From JAAYCB01 sp012744395 (GTDB lineage Bacteria > Planctomycetota > Planctomycetia > Pirellulales > Thermoguttaceae), in contig JAQVNJ010000081.1 in NCBI GenBank assembly GCA_028703175.1, forward strand, positions 1 to 28,024: 28,024 nucleotides of DNA. Direction: 5' to 3'. This document shows positions 1-6,919 of this stretch, piece after piece. Made by a program: the position numbers and the translations under genes. The stretch's first letter is position 1. Every line of letters starts with the position of its first letter. The notes under the pieces were generated by a model, which was not told the DNA's origin, did no database searches, and saw only the letters and a program-made list of their open reading frames with translations.

Positions 1-2
1 GG

Positions 3-206
3 CTCAACTTCCTGTACACGCAGGTGCCGACCGGGGGCGGGGCAATTGCCTCCGGCCAGGGGCTGGTCGTCGCTCTCAGCTACCGGATCGTGACGGTGGT
101 AATCGCGGCGATCGGCTATGTCTATTACCTGGCCAACCGGGCCGAAGTGGCGAAAGTCATCCACGAGGCCGAACGATATGAAACCGGACCGCGTCCCCAA
201 GGATGA
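3..206 (+). CDS. C-terminal end of a multi-TM membrane protein, probably lysylphosphatidylglycerol synthase/flippase-like (partial)
   Basis: The reading frame is open from the left edge (frame beginning at base 3) to a TGA at 204-206, giving 67 residues. The start lies outside the window. The visible part has a Gly-rich turn (PTGGGAIASGQG) followed by a hydrophobic helix (about LVVALSY to YVYYLA) and a short charged tail. This resembles the last transmembrane segments of the UPF0104/AglD-like family, where a Gly/Pro-rich loop precedes a helix containing a conserved Arg ('SYRIV'). That family includes the flippase domain of lysylphosphatidylglycerol synthase, but many members have unknown substrates. 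Only the extreme C-terminus is visible, so the family call is tentative. The next gene starts 21 bases downstream on the same strand. Confidence 0.45.
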   Translation, partial: LNFLYTQVPTGGGAIASGQGLVVALSYRIVTVVIAAIGYVYYLANRAEVAKVIHEAERYETGPRPQG

Positions 207-227
207 ACGCGAACGAGGACTCCCAGT

Positions 228-752
228 ATGCCGACGCCCACGAGCCATTTCCGCTGCTGCCCGAATTGCCAGAAGGAGCTGCCGATCGAACCGACGGCTC
301 CGCCCGGCAACATGCCCTGTCCGAGCTGCGGGTATGTTCTCTGGCTTCCGCACCTGCCGGGCGTTGAACAGTTCGATTTCCTCGTGCACGAGGCGATCCT
401 CCACGCGATGCAGCCCGGCGACCGCAACGAGGCGATCGGGCTGCTGGTGCGGAGCCTGGCGGAGCACGGCCACGTGCCGCAGAAATCGCTGCCCGACGTG
501 ATCGACTCGTTGATCCGCCGCGAGCAACTGGGAACGACGGCGATCGGGTATGAGTGCGCTGTGCCACACGTGAAACACCCCTCGATCGCGCGGGTGGTTG
601 GGACCGTCGGCTATGCGCCCGGCGGCGTCGATTTCCACAGCCTCGACGGGGCGCCGGTCAAGACGATCTTCCTGCTGCTTTCGCCGCCGAACCAGCCGGG
701 CGACCACCTGCGGGCACTGGAGCGGATTTCGCGTTTCCTCCGCTCGGGCTGA
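228..752 (+). CDS. PTS IIA (fructose/nitrogen type) domain protein with N-terminal zinc ribbon, C-terminally short
   Basis: The product has 174 residues. Residues 10-34 carry two CxxC knuckles (C11/C14 and C31/C34), a small zinc ribbon. From about residue 48 the sequence follows the PTS_EIIA_2 (PtsN/FruA-IIA) fold. The 'CAVPHVKHPS' segment puts the phospho-accepting histidine at His114, and 'GVDFHSLDGAPVKTIFLLLSPP' is the typical core strand region. IIA proteins pass phosphate from HPr to a transporter or, as PtsN, act as regulators. No other PTS gene is in the window, so a regulatory role is more likely (inference). The protein stops right after 'HLRALERISRFLRSG'. As I recall the family, about 20-30 more residues (the last helix) normally follow, and I found no convincing continuation in the other two frames. 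The ATG at 228 is 21 bases after the preceding stop. Confidence 0.8.
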   Translation: MPTPTSHFRCCPNCQKELPIEPTAPPGNMPCPSCGYVLWLPHLPGVEQFDFLVHEAILHAMQPGDRNEAIGLLVRSLAEHGHVPQKSLPDVIDSLIRREQLGTTAIGYECAVPHVKHPSIARVVGTVGYAPGGVDFHSLDGAPVKTIFLLLSPPNQPGDHLRALERISRFLRSG

Positions 753-823
753 GATCGGCCGCGAGCCAGTTGGACGGCCGCCCTCCCCACGACGGGCCAC
801 TCTGCACCCCTTCTAAAAAAGTA

Positions 824-851
824 TTGCAGGCGACGATCAGCAATATATACT
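824..851 (+). promoter_or_regulatory. Sigma-70-like promoter for candidate small RNA
   Basis: TTGCAG (824-829, 4/6 to TTGACA), a 16-base spacer, and TATACT (846-851, 5/6 to TATAAT) sit in a locally AT-rich patch of an otherwise very GC-rich region. Predicted transcription starts at about 858, just before the first hairpin. Confidence 0.5.
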
Positions 852-857
852 ACTCGT

Positions 858-979
858 TCACTGGTTGTGGATTCACGTCCACAACCTCGGGTCGTATGGT
901 CCCTGCCCCACCATACGGCCCTCTTTGTTTCGCCCACAAGTCGCCCGTTCCGGCCGCGAGTCGGAGCGGGCGTTTTTTT
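858..979 (+). ncRNA. Candidate structured small RNA (three hairpins plus intrinsic terminator)
   Basis: Hairpin 1 is a perfect 9-bp stem (863-871 with 878-886, 6-base loop TTCACG). Hairpin 2 is an 11-bp stem (890-900 with 910-920, one G-U, C-rich 9-base loop). A pyrimidine-rich linker, CTCTTTGTTTCGCCC, follows. Hairpin 3 (942-952 with 962-972, one G-U) runs directly into seven T. A promoter-like element ends 6 bases before the predicted start, giving a transcript of about 122 nt with its own promoter and terminator. No ribosome-binding site or conserved reading frame is evident. It could be a trans-acting small RNA, or a cis leader of the RND gene although the terminator lies about 400 bases from that start. 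I do not recognise an Rfam family. Confidence 0.5.
942..979 (+). terminator. Rho-independent terminator
   Basis: An 11-bp GC-rich stem (942-952 with 962-972, one G-U pair) has a 9-base loop and is followed immediately by T7 (973-979). This is the clearest intrinsic terminator in the window. It ends the candidate small RNA and would also stop read-through from the PTS IIA gene. Confidence 0.75.
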
Positions 980-1061
980 GTCGCCGCCCGTTTCCGCGGA
1001 AGGGGGATTGCACCAATCGTTCGGGGGGGGGTTGGCGGCTGTTTCGGACTTCAAGTACGGC

Positions 1062-1090
1062 TTGACGGTCGGCGGAGCGGTAGTTAGGAT
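1062..1090 (+). promoter_or_regulatory. Possible promoter of the RND exporter gene
   Basis: TTGACG (1062-1067, 5/6), a 17-base spacer and TAGGAT (1085-1090, 4/6) predict transcription from about 1097. This leaves a leader of about 280 bases before the preferred ATG at 1376. Confidence 0.35.
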
Positions 1091-1375
1091 CGACTGAAGC
1101 GCGATGGGGCATGTGCTGCATGGAGCGAGGCGATTGCCGAGCTGCGTGCGTGGGCGGGAGCCCCCCCCTGGGGCGGTATCTCGGCGCTGGCTGCATTTCT
1201 TTTGACCCCGGCGGATGAACCCGCGGAACTGCGACTTTATGCTTTGGGTATGCAGGACCGGCTGACGGGTGCCGTCTTCAGCCGTTGGGGCACGCGAACC
1301 GATTTTGGCATCAATGCGGGCCGTAACCGTGGTAACATCGGAAAAGACCGCTTCGCGGAAGGGTTCCCTGAACGC

Positions 1376-3799
1376 ATGAAACCAGCCTTCTTTGCGCGAA
1401 ACAGCCTCAAAGTCTTAATGATCATCGCCTTCCTGATGCCCATGATGTGGGTCGGGACCAGGCGATCCTTGATGAGCAACTCGAACGATGTGAAATCCTG
1501 GCTGCCAGCCCAATACGAGGAGACGACGACTTTCAGGTGGTATCGCCAGCGATTCGAAAGCGACATGTTCGTCCTGGTAAGCTGGGAGGGCTGCACGCTG
1601 GACAGCCCCGCGTTGGAGCTCTTGGCGCGCAAGCTGCTCCCCCCTGACGAGGATCCGACTTCCCGAGTTCCGCCGTTTCGATTCTTCACCAACGCGATAA
1701 CGGGCACGCAGTTGCGGGACATGCTGATCGAGGATCAGCGTCTGTCGCCGGAGGAGGCGATCGAGCGTCTCAAGGGGTTCGTGATCGGGCCCGATGGCAA
1801 GCAGACATGCCTCGTTCTGACGGTCAACCCGGATGGCGAGGCGATCTGGAATGCCGAGCAGGCGAAGCGGACGTTTGGACGGAAGAAGAAATTTCTCCAC
1901 GCGGTGGTGGAGAAGGTTTACGAGGTGGCGGAGAAGGAGTGCGCGATCTCGCCCGACCAGCTCCACATGGGCGGTCCGCCGGTGGACAACGTGGCGATTG
2001 ACACCGAGGGGGAGAAGTCGCTCTACAAGCTGGCCGGGATTTGCGGCGTTGTCGGGCTGGTAATCTCGTGGTGGTGTTTGAGGAGTTTTGGCCTGACGGC
2101 GATGGTCTTTACGACCGGGATTTTCGCCGCCGGATTGAGCCTCGCCGCGGTGTATTTCACCGGCTCGACGATGAACGCGATCCTGTTGACGATGCCCTCG
2201 CTGGTCTACGTGACGGCGATCTCGGGCGCGATCCACCTGGCGAACTATTACCGCGACGCGGCCAACGAGCACGGCACGGTCGAGGGGGCGGCCGACCAGG
2301 CCGTGCGACGCGCCGGGCTGCCCCTGTTCCTGGCCACCAGCACGACGGCGATCGGCCTGGTGTCCCTGGGGGTCAGCGAGCTGGTGCCGATCCGCATGTT
2401 CGGCATTTATTCGGCGCTGGGGGTGATGATCAGCCTGGTCGTCTGCTGCCTGTACCTGCCCGCCGCGCTGCAAACCTGGCCGATCAAGAACATCAACCAG
2501 GAAGGGCTGCACGCATACGACCCGGGTCTTTCGCCCAAGTGGCGCGGCGTCGGCGATTGGATTATCCGCCGCAACGGGGTGGTGATCGCCATCTGCCTGG
2601 CGCTGATGTGCGCCGGACTCTACGGTGTCTCGAAGATGGAGACATCCGTCAAGTTGATGCGGCTGTTCTCCCCGAAAGCCCAGATTCTGCACGACTACGC
2701 CTGGTTGGAGGAACACCTGGGCCCGCTGGTGCCGATGGAAGTCGTAATCCGCGTCGACAAGGAGAAGTGCAATCTGGACATCTTGGATCAGCTCCGCCTG
2801 GTCGAGGACGTGCGGCGGACGATCTGGGCGATGCCCGAGGTGGGGAGCACGCTGGCGGCGCCAACCTTCACCCGCAGCCTCCCCGCGCGGCCCGGCATGA
2901 TCGAGCGGCGGACCTGGATCACGCTCCTGAACCGGAGCCGCGAGGAGCTCAGCGACTACCTGTGCAGCGAAGAGGCTGAGGAATTGTGGCGCGTCAGCGC
3001 GCGAGTCGGAGCCCTGAACGACCTGGACTACGGGGAGTTCATCCACGACATCCGCCGCCAGGTCGATCCGGTCCTGGCCGATTACCGGGCGCGCGGGGTC
3101 GAGGGCATTTCGGCCGTCTACACCGGACTGGTCCCGCTGATCTACAAGGCCCAGCGGTCGATGCTCGACGGCCTGCTGCTGGGTTTCGCGGGCGACCTGA
3201 CGCTGATCGGCATCGCGATCATCTTCCTGATGCGCGATTGGTCCGCCGGAATCCTGCTGGCAATCCCCAGCCTGTTCCCGCTGGCGCTTGTTTTCGGCTA
3301 CATGGGGCACACCGGGATCGTGATCGACGCGGGCACGGTGATGGTGCCCGCCGTGGCGCTCGGCGTGACGATCGACGACGCGATCCACTTCATGATCTTC
3401 TGCCGCCAGGGGCAGAAGCGGGGCATGAATCGCAGCCAGTCGATCATGTACGGCTACGAGGAATGTGCGCGGGCGATTTACCAGAGTTGGGGGGTAATCG
3501 GGCTGGGTCTCTCGGCATTCATGTTCAGCGAGTTCACCCCCACGCAGCGGTTCGGCGCGATGATGCTGGCGATGCTGACCGTTTCGTCGATCGGCAACCT
3601 GCTCGTGCTGCCGGCCCTGTTGGCCTCCCCGCTCGGGAATCAATTCTGGAAGAGCGGCTTCCGCGAGATCCGCAAGGAGCAGGCCCGCGAGGCCATGGAC
3701 CGCCTGGAGGAGAAGCGGCCGGCTGGACACGGCGAGCGCGAAGACGTGCCGCACCTGAGGCCCGCCGGCCGCGCCGCGCGGCAACCGGTCACGTCCTGA
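1376..3799 (+). CDS. RND superfamily exporter, MMPL family (12-TM membrane protein)
   Basis: The product has 807 residues. The architecture is duplicated: one N-terminal TM helix (about residues 9-27), a large exported domain, then five clustered helices (about 217-365). This repeats with a helix at about 400-420, a second exported domain, and five helices at about 595-752. The second half carries 'GVTIDDAIHF' (about 663-672), the acidic pair expected in the proton-relay helix of RND/MMPL/SSD transporters. It fits predicted exporters of COG1033; the substrate cannot be read from sequence. The tail after about residue 755 is charged and cytoplasmic. I chose the ATG at 1376 because the first hydrophobic helix begins just after it and GGAAGGG lies 12 bases upstream. 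The frame is open back to a TTG at 1202, which would add 58 unlikely residues. Confidence 0.88.
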   Translation: MKPAFFARNSLKVLMIIAFLMPMMWVGTRRSLMSNSNDVKSWLPAQYEETTTFRWYRQRFESDMFVLVSWEGCTLDSPALELLARKLLPPDEDPTSRVPPFRFFTNAITGTQLRDMLIEDQRLSPEEAIERLKGFVIGPDGKQTCLVLTVNPDGEAIWNAEQAKRTFGRKKKFLHAVVEKVYEVAEKECAISPDQLHMGGPPVDNVAIDTEGEKSLYKLAGICGVVGLVISWWCLRSFGLTAMVFTTGIFAAGLSLAAVYFTGSTMNAILLTMPSLVYVTAISGAIHLANYYRDAANEHGTVEGAADQAVRRAGLPLFLATSTTAIGLVSLGVSELVPIRMFGIYSALGVMISLVVCCLYLPAALQTWPIKNINQEGLHAYDPGLSPKWRGVGDWIIRRNGVVIAICLALMCAGLYGVSKMETSVKLMRLFSPKAQILHDYAWLEEHLGPLVPMEVVIRVDKEKCNLDILDQLRLVEDVRRTIWAMPEVGSTLAAPTFTRSLPARPGMIERRTWITLLNRSREELSDYLCSEEAEELWRVSARVGALNDLDYGEFIHDIRRQVDPVLADYRARGVEGISAVYTGLVPLIYKAQRSMLDGLLLGFAGDLTLIGIAIIFLMRDWSAGILLAIPSLFPLALVFGYMGHTGIVIDAGTVMVPAVALGVTIDDAIHFMIFCRQGQKRGMNRSQSIMYGYEECARAIYQSWGVIGLGLSAFMFSEFTPTQRFGAMMLAMLTVSSIGNLLVLPALLASPLGNQFWKSGFREIRKEQAREAMDRLEEKRPAGHGEREDVPHLRPAGRAARQPVTS

Positions 3800-3802
3800 T
3801 CG

Positions 3803-3821
3803 GCCCGGTCTCGGACCGGGC
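3803..3821 (+). terminator. Hairpin downstream of the RND gene (possible terminator, no T tract)
   Basis: A perfect 8-bp GC stem, GCCCGGTC / GACCGGGC with a TCG loop, lies 3 bases after the stop codon. There is no following T run, so it may act as an mRNA 3' end stabiliser or a Rho-assisted stop. Confidence 0.35.
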
Positions 3822-3905
3822 GGGGCGGCGCTCCCCGGCGGGCAACTGCGCGCGGTGGGGGGGGGGTGGCCAGGCCCGCTGCCGCGATTCTCTCCGCCGC
3901 CGCGA

Positions 3906-3933
3906 TGCCAACCCTGCGGCCGTAACGTATAAT
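3906..3933 (+). promoter_or_regulatory. Possible promoter of the DUF1559 pseudopilin gene
   Basis: A perfect TATAAT lies at 3928-3933 in a GC-rich region, with a weak -35-like TGCCAA (3906-3911) 16 bases upstream. It predicts a leader of about 90 bases before the GTG start. Confidence 0.4.
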
Positions 3934-4028
3934 CTGGAAACAAGGCTCCCCGCGCGCCTCCCGCGGACAAACGGATCGATCCGGGCGCCTTCCGGGGCGA
4001 AGCGGAACCTCCTGGTGGGAACCCGATT

Positions 4029-4982
4029 GTGCCTGGCCGCCGAAACGCCTTCACGCTGGTCGAGTTGCTGGTCGTCATCGCGATCATCGGCATTCTCGTC
4101 GCCCTTCTGCTGCCTGCCGTCCAGACCGCGCGCGAGGCCGCGCGCCGCGCGGATTGCAGCAACCGGCTGAAGCAACTCGGCCTGGCCGCCCACAACTTCC
4201 ACGCAGCGCACAACCGGTTCCCGCCGGGCTACCTGGGACCGAACCCCCAGGCGCCGGTCCCCCCCTGGACGGGCCAGTTCGTCGGCGCCTTGACCCACCT
4301 GCTGCCCTACCTGGAGATCGGCGCAGTCCACGAGAAGCTCGACGCCGGACGCTCGAACTACGGCGACATCTCGATCTTCGACGCGGCGCGTGTGGGGGAG
4401 GGATACTGGGCGCGGACCGAGGCCTGGGCGGCGGCCCAGACCAGGCTCCGGGCGTTCTGCTGCCCCTCGGAAAACGAGGCCAGACCGGCGAGGACCCTGA
4501 TCACAATCCACCTGTTCTACGACACGGCCGCCGCCGAGGTCGTCGAGGCCGGCGGGCGCTACGACGACGAGAGTGCGGAAGTCCTAGGAAGAACTCACTA
4601 CCTGGGCATCGCCGGAGGGATGGGCAAGACCGGCAACGCCGATTGGGACAAGTGGGCCGGGGTGTTCACGAACCGCTCGCAGAACCGCTTCAAGGACGTT
4701 CGCGACGGCTCCAGCAACACCCTCCTGTTCGGCGAGAACATCGGCGGCGACTCGGGGCACGAGGACGGCCGGCATTTCGCTTTTTCCTGGGCCGGCTGCG
4801 GGATGGCCGCGACCGGCTGGGGGATCGGCGAGGGCTGGTGGCAGTGGACCGCGCGCCACCCGGGGATCGTGCAGTTCTGCCTGGTCGACGGTTCGGTTCG
4901 CGGAGTCGCCGAGACGATCGACCGCGGGATCTTCCAGGCAAGCTCGGGGATGAGCGACGGCCAGATCGCGCCGCTCGATTGA
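4029..4982 (+). CDS. DUF1559 family type II-pseudopilin-like protein (H-X9-DG)
   Basis: The product has 317 residues and starts at GTG 4029. The N-terminus is a class III signal: 'RRNAFTLVELL' with the prepilin-peptidase site before Phe8 and the conserved Glu at +5, followed by a hydrophobic helix (about residues 8-30). 'LLPAVQTAREAARR' and 'NRLKQLGLAAHNFH' are hallmarks of DUF1559, a family greatly expanded in planctomycetes. Near the C-terminus 'HPGIVQFCLVDGSVR' matches the H-X9-DG prepilin-processing-associated motif exactly. Such proteins are thought to be exported and assembled or anchored at the envelope, and their precise role is unknown. GTG is used because no other in-frame start precedes the signal. 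The small lipoprotein downstream may form a two-gene unit with it. Confidence 0.92.
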   Translation: MPGRRNAFTLVELLVVIAIIGILVALLLPAVQTAREAARRADCSNRLKQLGLAAHNFHAAHNRFPPGYLGPNPQAPVPPWTGQFVGALTHLLPYLEIGAVHEKLDAGRSNYGDISIFDAARVGEGYWARTEAWAAAQTRLRAFCCPSENEARPARTLITIHLFYDTAAAEVVEAGGRYDDESAEVLGRTHYLGIAGGMGKTGNADWDKWAGVFTNRSQNRFKDVRDGSSNTLLFGENIGGDSGHEDGRHFAFSWAGCGMAATGWGIGEGWWQWTARHPGIVQFCLVDGSVRGVAETIDRGIFQASSGMSDGQIAPLD

Positions 4983-5113
4983 CCCCGCAGGGCCCGGGAT
5001 GGGACCTCCCAAGGGAGCGGAAACAAACAAGGCCGCGCCGGGGGGAGCCGTCCGCGCGCGAGGGGCGCGGAATTGGCAAAGACTCAGCCGGCTCGGCAGT
5101 GTGGAGAAAGTCG

Positions 5114-5284
5114 ATGAACGCAATCCAGAGAATCCGCCGCTGGCTGCTCCTGCCGGCCGCCCTCCTGGCACTTTCGGCCGGCTGCGGTTCGCCGGATGTC
5201 GAGTATCCGGAGAATCCCACCGCGCCGCCGCAAGCCGAACCGGGATCGACGGTGGTCGAGCAGCCGGCCGCGCCCGCGAAGTGA
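5114..5284 (+). CDS. Small lipoprotein, 56 residues
   Basis: The ATG at 5114 follows GGAG (5103-5106) at 7 bases. The product begins with a basic n-region (RIRR), a hydrophobic stretch (WLLLPAALLAL) and a lipobox 'LSAGC' (Cys at residue 24). The mature part is only about 33 residues, Pro/Glu-rich and acidic. It is therefore predicted to be lipidated and anchored in a membrane. It starts 131 bases after the DUF1559 gene. As I recall, small or carboxypeptidase-regulatory-like lipoproteins often follow DUF1559 genes in planctomycetes, so functional association is plausible, and this could be a short form of that partner. Its function is unknown. Confidence 0.7.
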   Translation: MNAIQRIRRWLLLPAALLALSAGCGSPDVEYPENPTAPPQAEPGSTVVEQPAAPAK

Positions 5285-5397
5285 TCCATCCGCAGGCAAT
5301 TGCGAACCCGGCCCTGACGGGCGGTGTCTGGGAATTCGTCTGCCGTCGGGCCGCCGCGGGCAGCCTGGCACGCCCGCGTGACGGAGCACGCATCCCC

Positions 5398-5426
5398 TTG
5401 ACCGCGGGAACGGCCGGCCGGAGAAT
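5398..5426 (+). promoter_or_regulatory. Possible trpB promoter
   Basis: TTGACC (5398-5403, 5/6), a 17-base spacer and GAGAAT (5421-5426, 4/6) are followed by a leader of about 130 bases. I saw no Trp-rich leader peptide or clear attenuator hairpin. Confidence 0.35.
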
Positions 5427-5561
5427 GGATTTTTCCCCACCGAGGCGGGGTCGGCGCGGGGCGAGCGGGTGTTTCGCCGCAGCAGAAGCCGGTCCTGGCT
5501 CGTGCGGGCAGTGTCGTGCCGCCGCGACCGATTTTCAGTCCACCGCAGAGAGACTTCGTGC

Positions 5562-6767
5562 ATGACCACCACAAACCCGGCGCCCGAGGAGGCCGGCAGA
5601 TTCGGCCCGTTCGGCGGCCGCTACGTTCCGGAGACGCTGATCAAGGCGCTGGGCCAGCTCAGCGCGGAGTATGAGAAGGCCGTTGGCGATCGGGCGTTTC
5701 AGTTGGAGCTGGCCGACCTGTACCGGCATTACGTCGGCCGGCCTTCCCCTCTCTACCATGCCGAGCGCCTCAGCGCAAGGTGCGGCGGGGCCCAGATCTA
5801 CCTGAAGCGCGAAGACCTGAACCATACCGGTTCGCACAAGATCAACAACACGCTTGGCCAGGCCCTGTTGACGCGGCGGATGGGCAAGCCGCGGGTGATC
5901 GCCGAGACCGGGGCCGGCCAGCACGGCGTGGCCACGGCAACGGCCTGCGCGCGGTTCGGGTTCGAATGCGTTGTCTACATGGGGGAAGAAGACATCCGCC
6001 GGCAGCAACCCAACGTGTTCAGCATGCGGCTGCTCGGCGCCGAGGTCCGCCCCGTCTCCAGTGGATCGCGGACCCTCCGCGACGCGATCAACGAGGCGAT
6101 GCGCGACTGGATGGCGTCGGTGGAGACAACCCACTACATCCTCGGCTCCGTCGTGGGGCCGAGCCCGTTCCCGAGGATCGTTCGCGACTTCCAGTCGGTG
6201 ATCGGCCGGGAGACGCGCCAGCAGTGCCTGGAGCAGCTCGGGCGGTTGCCCGACGTGATCGTGGCCTGCTGCGGCGGCGGCAGCAATGCGGCCGGCATGT
6301 TCCACGCGTTCATTGACGAGGGGGGCGTTGAACTGGTCGGCGTCGAGGCGGGCGGGCGGTCGACGAAGGCCGGCGACCACGCCGCGACGCTCAACTTCGG
6401 CCGGCCCGGCGTGCTGCATGGCGCTTTCAGCTACGTCCTCCAGGACGACGACGGCCAGACCGGCGACGTCCATTCGGTCTCGGCCGGTCTGGACTATCCG
6501 GGCGTGGGACCGGAACACAGCTACTGGAAGGAATCCGGCCGCGTCCGCTACACCTACGCCACCGACGGGGAGACCCTCGACGCGTTCGACACCCTGGCGC
6601 AGACCGAGGGCATCCTGCCGGCCCTGGAAAGCGCGCATGCCGTGGCGCGAGCGATCCAGATCGCCGCGGAGAAGAGCAGGGACGAAGCGGTGGTGATCTG
6701 TCTTTCCGGCCGGGGAGATAAGGACGCCGCGGAGATCGCACGGCTGCGGGGAGTGGGCGGGGGTTGA
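5562..6767 (+). CDS. trpB: Tryptophan synthase beta chain
   Basis: The product has 401 residues, normal for TrpB1. It condenses indole with L-serine to give tryptophan using PLP. 'FGPFGGRYVPETL' is the family N-terminal signature. 'HTGSHKINN' contains the PLP Schiff-base lysine, Lys93. 'ETGAGQHGVATA' is the substrate loop, 'GGGSNAAGMF' (from about residue 238) binds the PLP phosphate, and 'CLSGRGDKD' near the end carries the serine that contacts the pyridine nitrogen. The ATG at 5562 is preceded by GAGAG. The frame is open upstream to 5469, but those residues are not TrpB-like. trpA is not in the window: the gene ends against a convergent DUF4253 gene, so the usual trpB-trpA pairing is absent here. 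Confidence 0.97.
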   Translation: MTTTNPAPEEAGRFGPFGGRYVPETLIKALGQLSAEYEKAVGDRAFQLELADLYRHYVGRPSPLYHAERLSARCGGAQIYLKREDLNHTGSHKINNTLGQALLTRRMGKPRVIAETGAGQHGVATATACARFGFECVVYMGEEDIRRQQPNVFSMRLLGAEVRPVSSGSRTLRDAINEAMRDWMASVETTHYILGSVVGPSPFPRIVRDFQSVIGRETRQQCLEQLGRLPDVIVACCGGGSNAAGMFHAFIDEGGVELVGVEAGGRSTKAGDHAATLNFGRPGVLHGAFSYVLQDDDGQTGDVHSVSAGLDYPGVGPEHSYWKESGRVRYTYATDGETLDAFDTLAQTEGILPALESAHAVARAIQIAAEKSRDEAVVICLSGRGDKDAAEIARLRGVGGG

Positions 6768-6807
6768 TGGCGGTTCTCGCCCGGACTGTTCATGAGCCGA
6801 GCGTCAG

Positions 6808-6860
6808 CCCGAAGCGTTCGCGAGGGCCGCCGGCCGGGTGGGTCTCGCGTACGCTTCGGG
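6808..6860. repeat. Long imperfect palindrome between convergent genes (REP-like element / bidirectional terminator)
   Basis: Arms at 6808-6824 and 6844-6860 are 17 bp and complementary except for one position (CCCGAAGCGTTCGCGAG versus CTCGCGTACGCTTCGGG), around a 19-base GC-rich loop that itself contains GCCGGC. It lies in the 152-base gap between the trpB and DUF4253 stops. From memory, CCCGAAGCGT...GCGAGGG sequences recur in intergenic regions of Pirellulales genomes, so this is probably an interspersed palindromic repeat. No second copy is in this window. Confidence 0.6.
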
Positions 6861-6919
6861 TAACCGGGGATGAATTCCGGGGCGCGGAGGAGGCGCGGGA
6901 TGGATTCCGAACTGCGGGC

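Larger units (their letters stand above)
753..1375 (+). other. 623-base intergenic stretch with candidate small RNA and promoters
   Basis: No convincing protein gene lies here. It holds a sigma-70-like promoter (824-851), three successive hairpins ending in a T7 tract (863-979), and a second promoter-like pair (1062-1090) pointing at the RND gene. Homopolymer runs (G9 near 1023-1031, C7 near 1161) occur in the remainder. The RND reading frame is open upstream to a TTG at 1202, but the leading residues do not look like a membrane-protein N-terminus. Confidence 0.6.

Noticed and set aside
1202..1375. N-terminal extension of the RND exporter from a TTG at 1202
   Set aside because: The added 58 residues lack any hydrophobic or family-like segment; ATG 1376 has a better context and directly precedes TM1.
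1415..4213. 932-codon open frame on the minus strand opposite the RND and DUF1559 genes
   Set aside because: Antisense shadow caused by high G/C third positions; Arg/His/Gln/Asp-rich composition with no domain, while the plus strand has clear transporter and pseudopilin motifs.
5950..5975. GGTTCGAA sequence resembling a tRNA T-arm
   Set aside because: It lies inside trpB in frame (ARFGFECVV) and no cloverleaf can be drawn around it.
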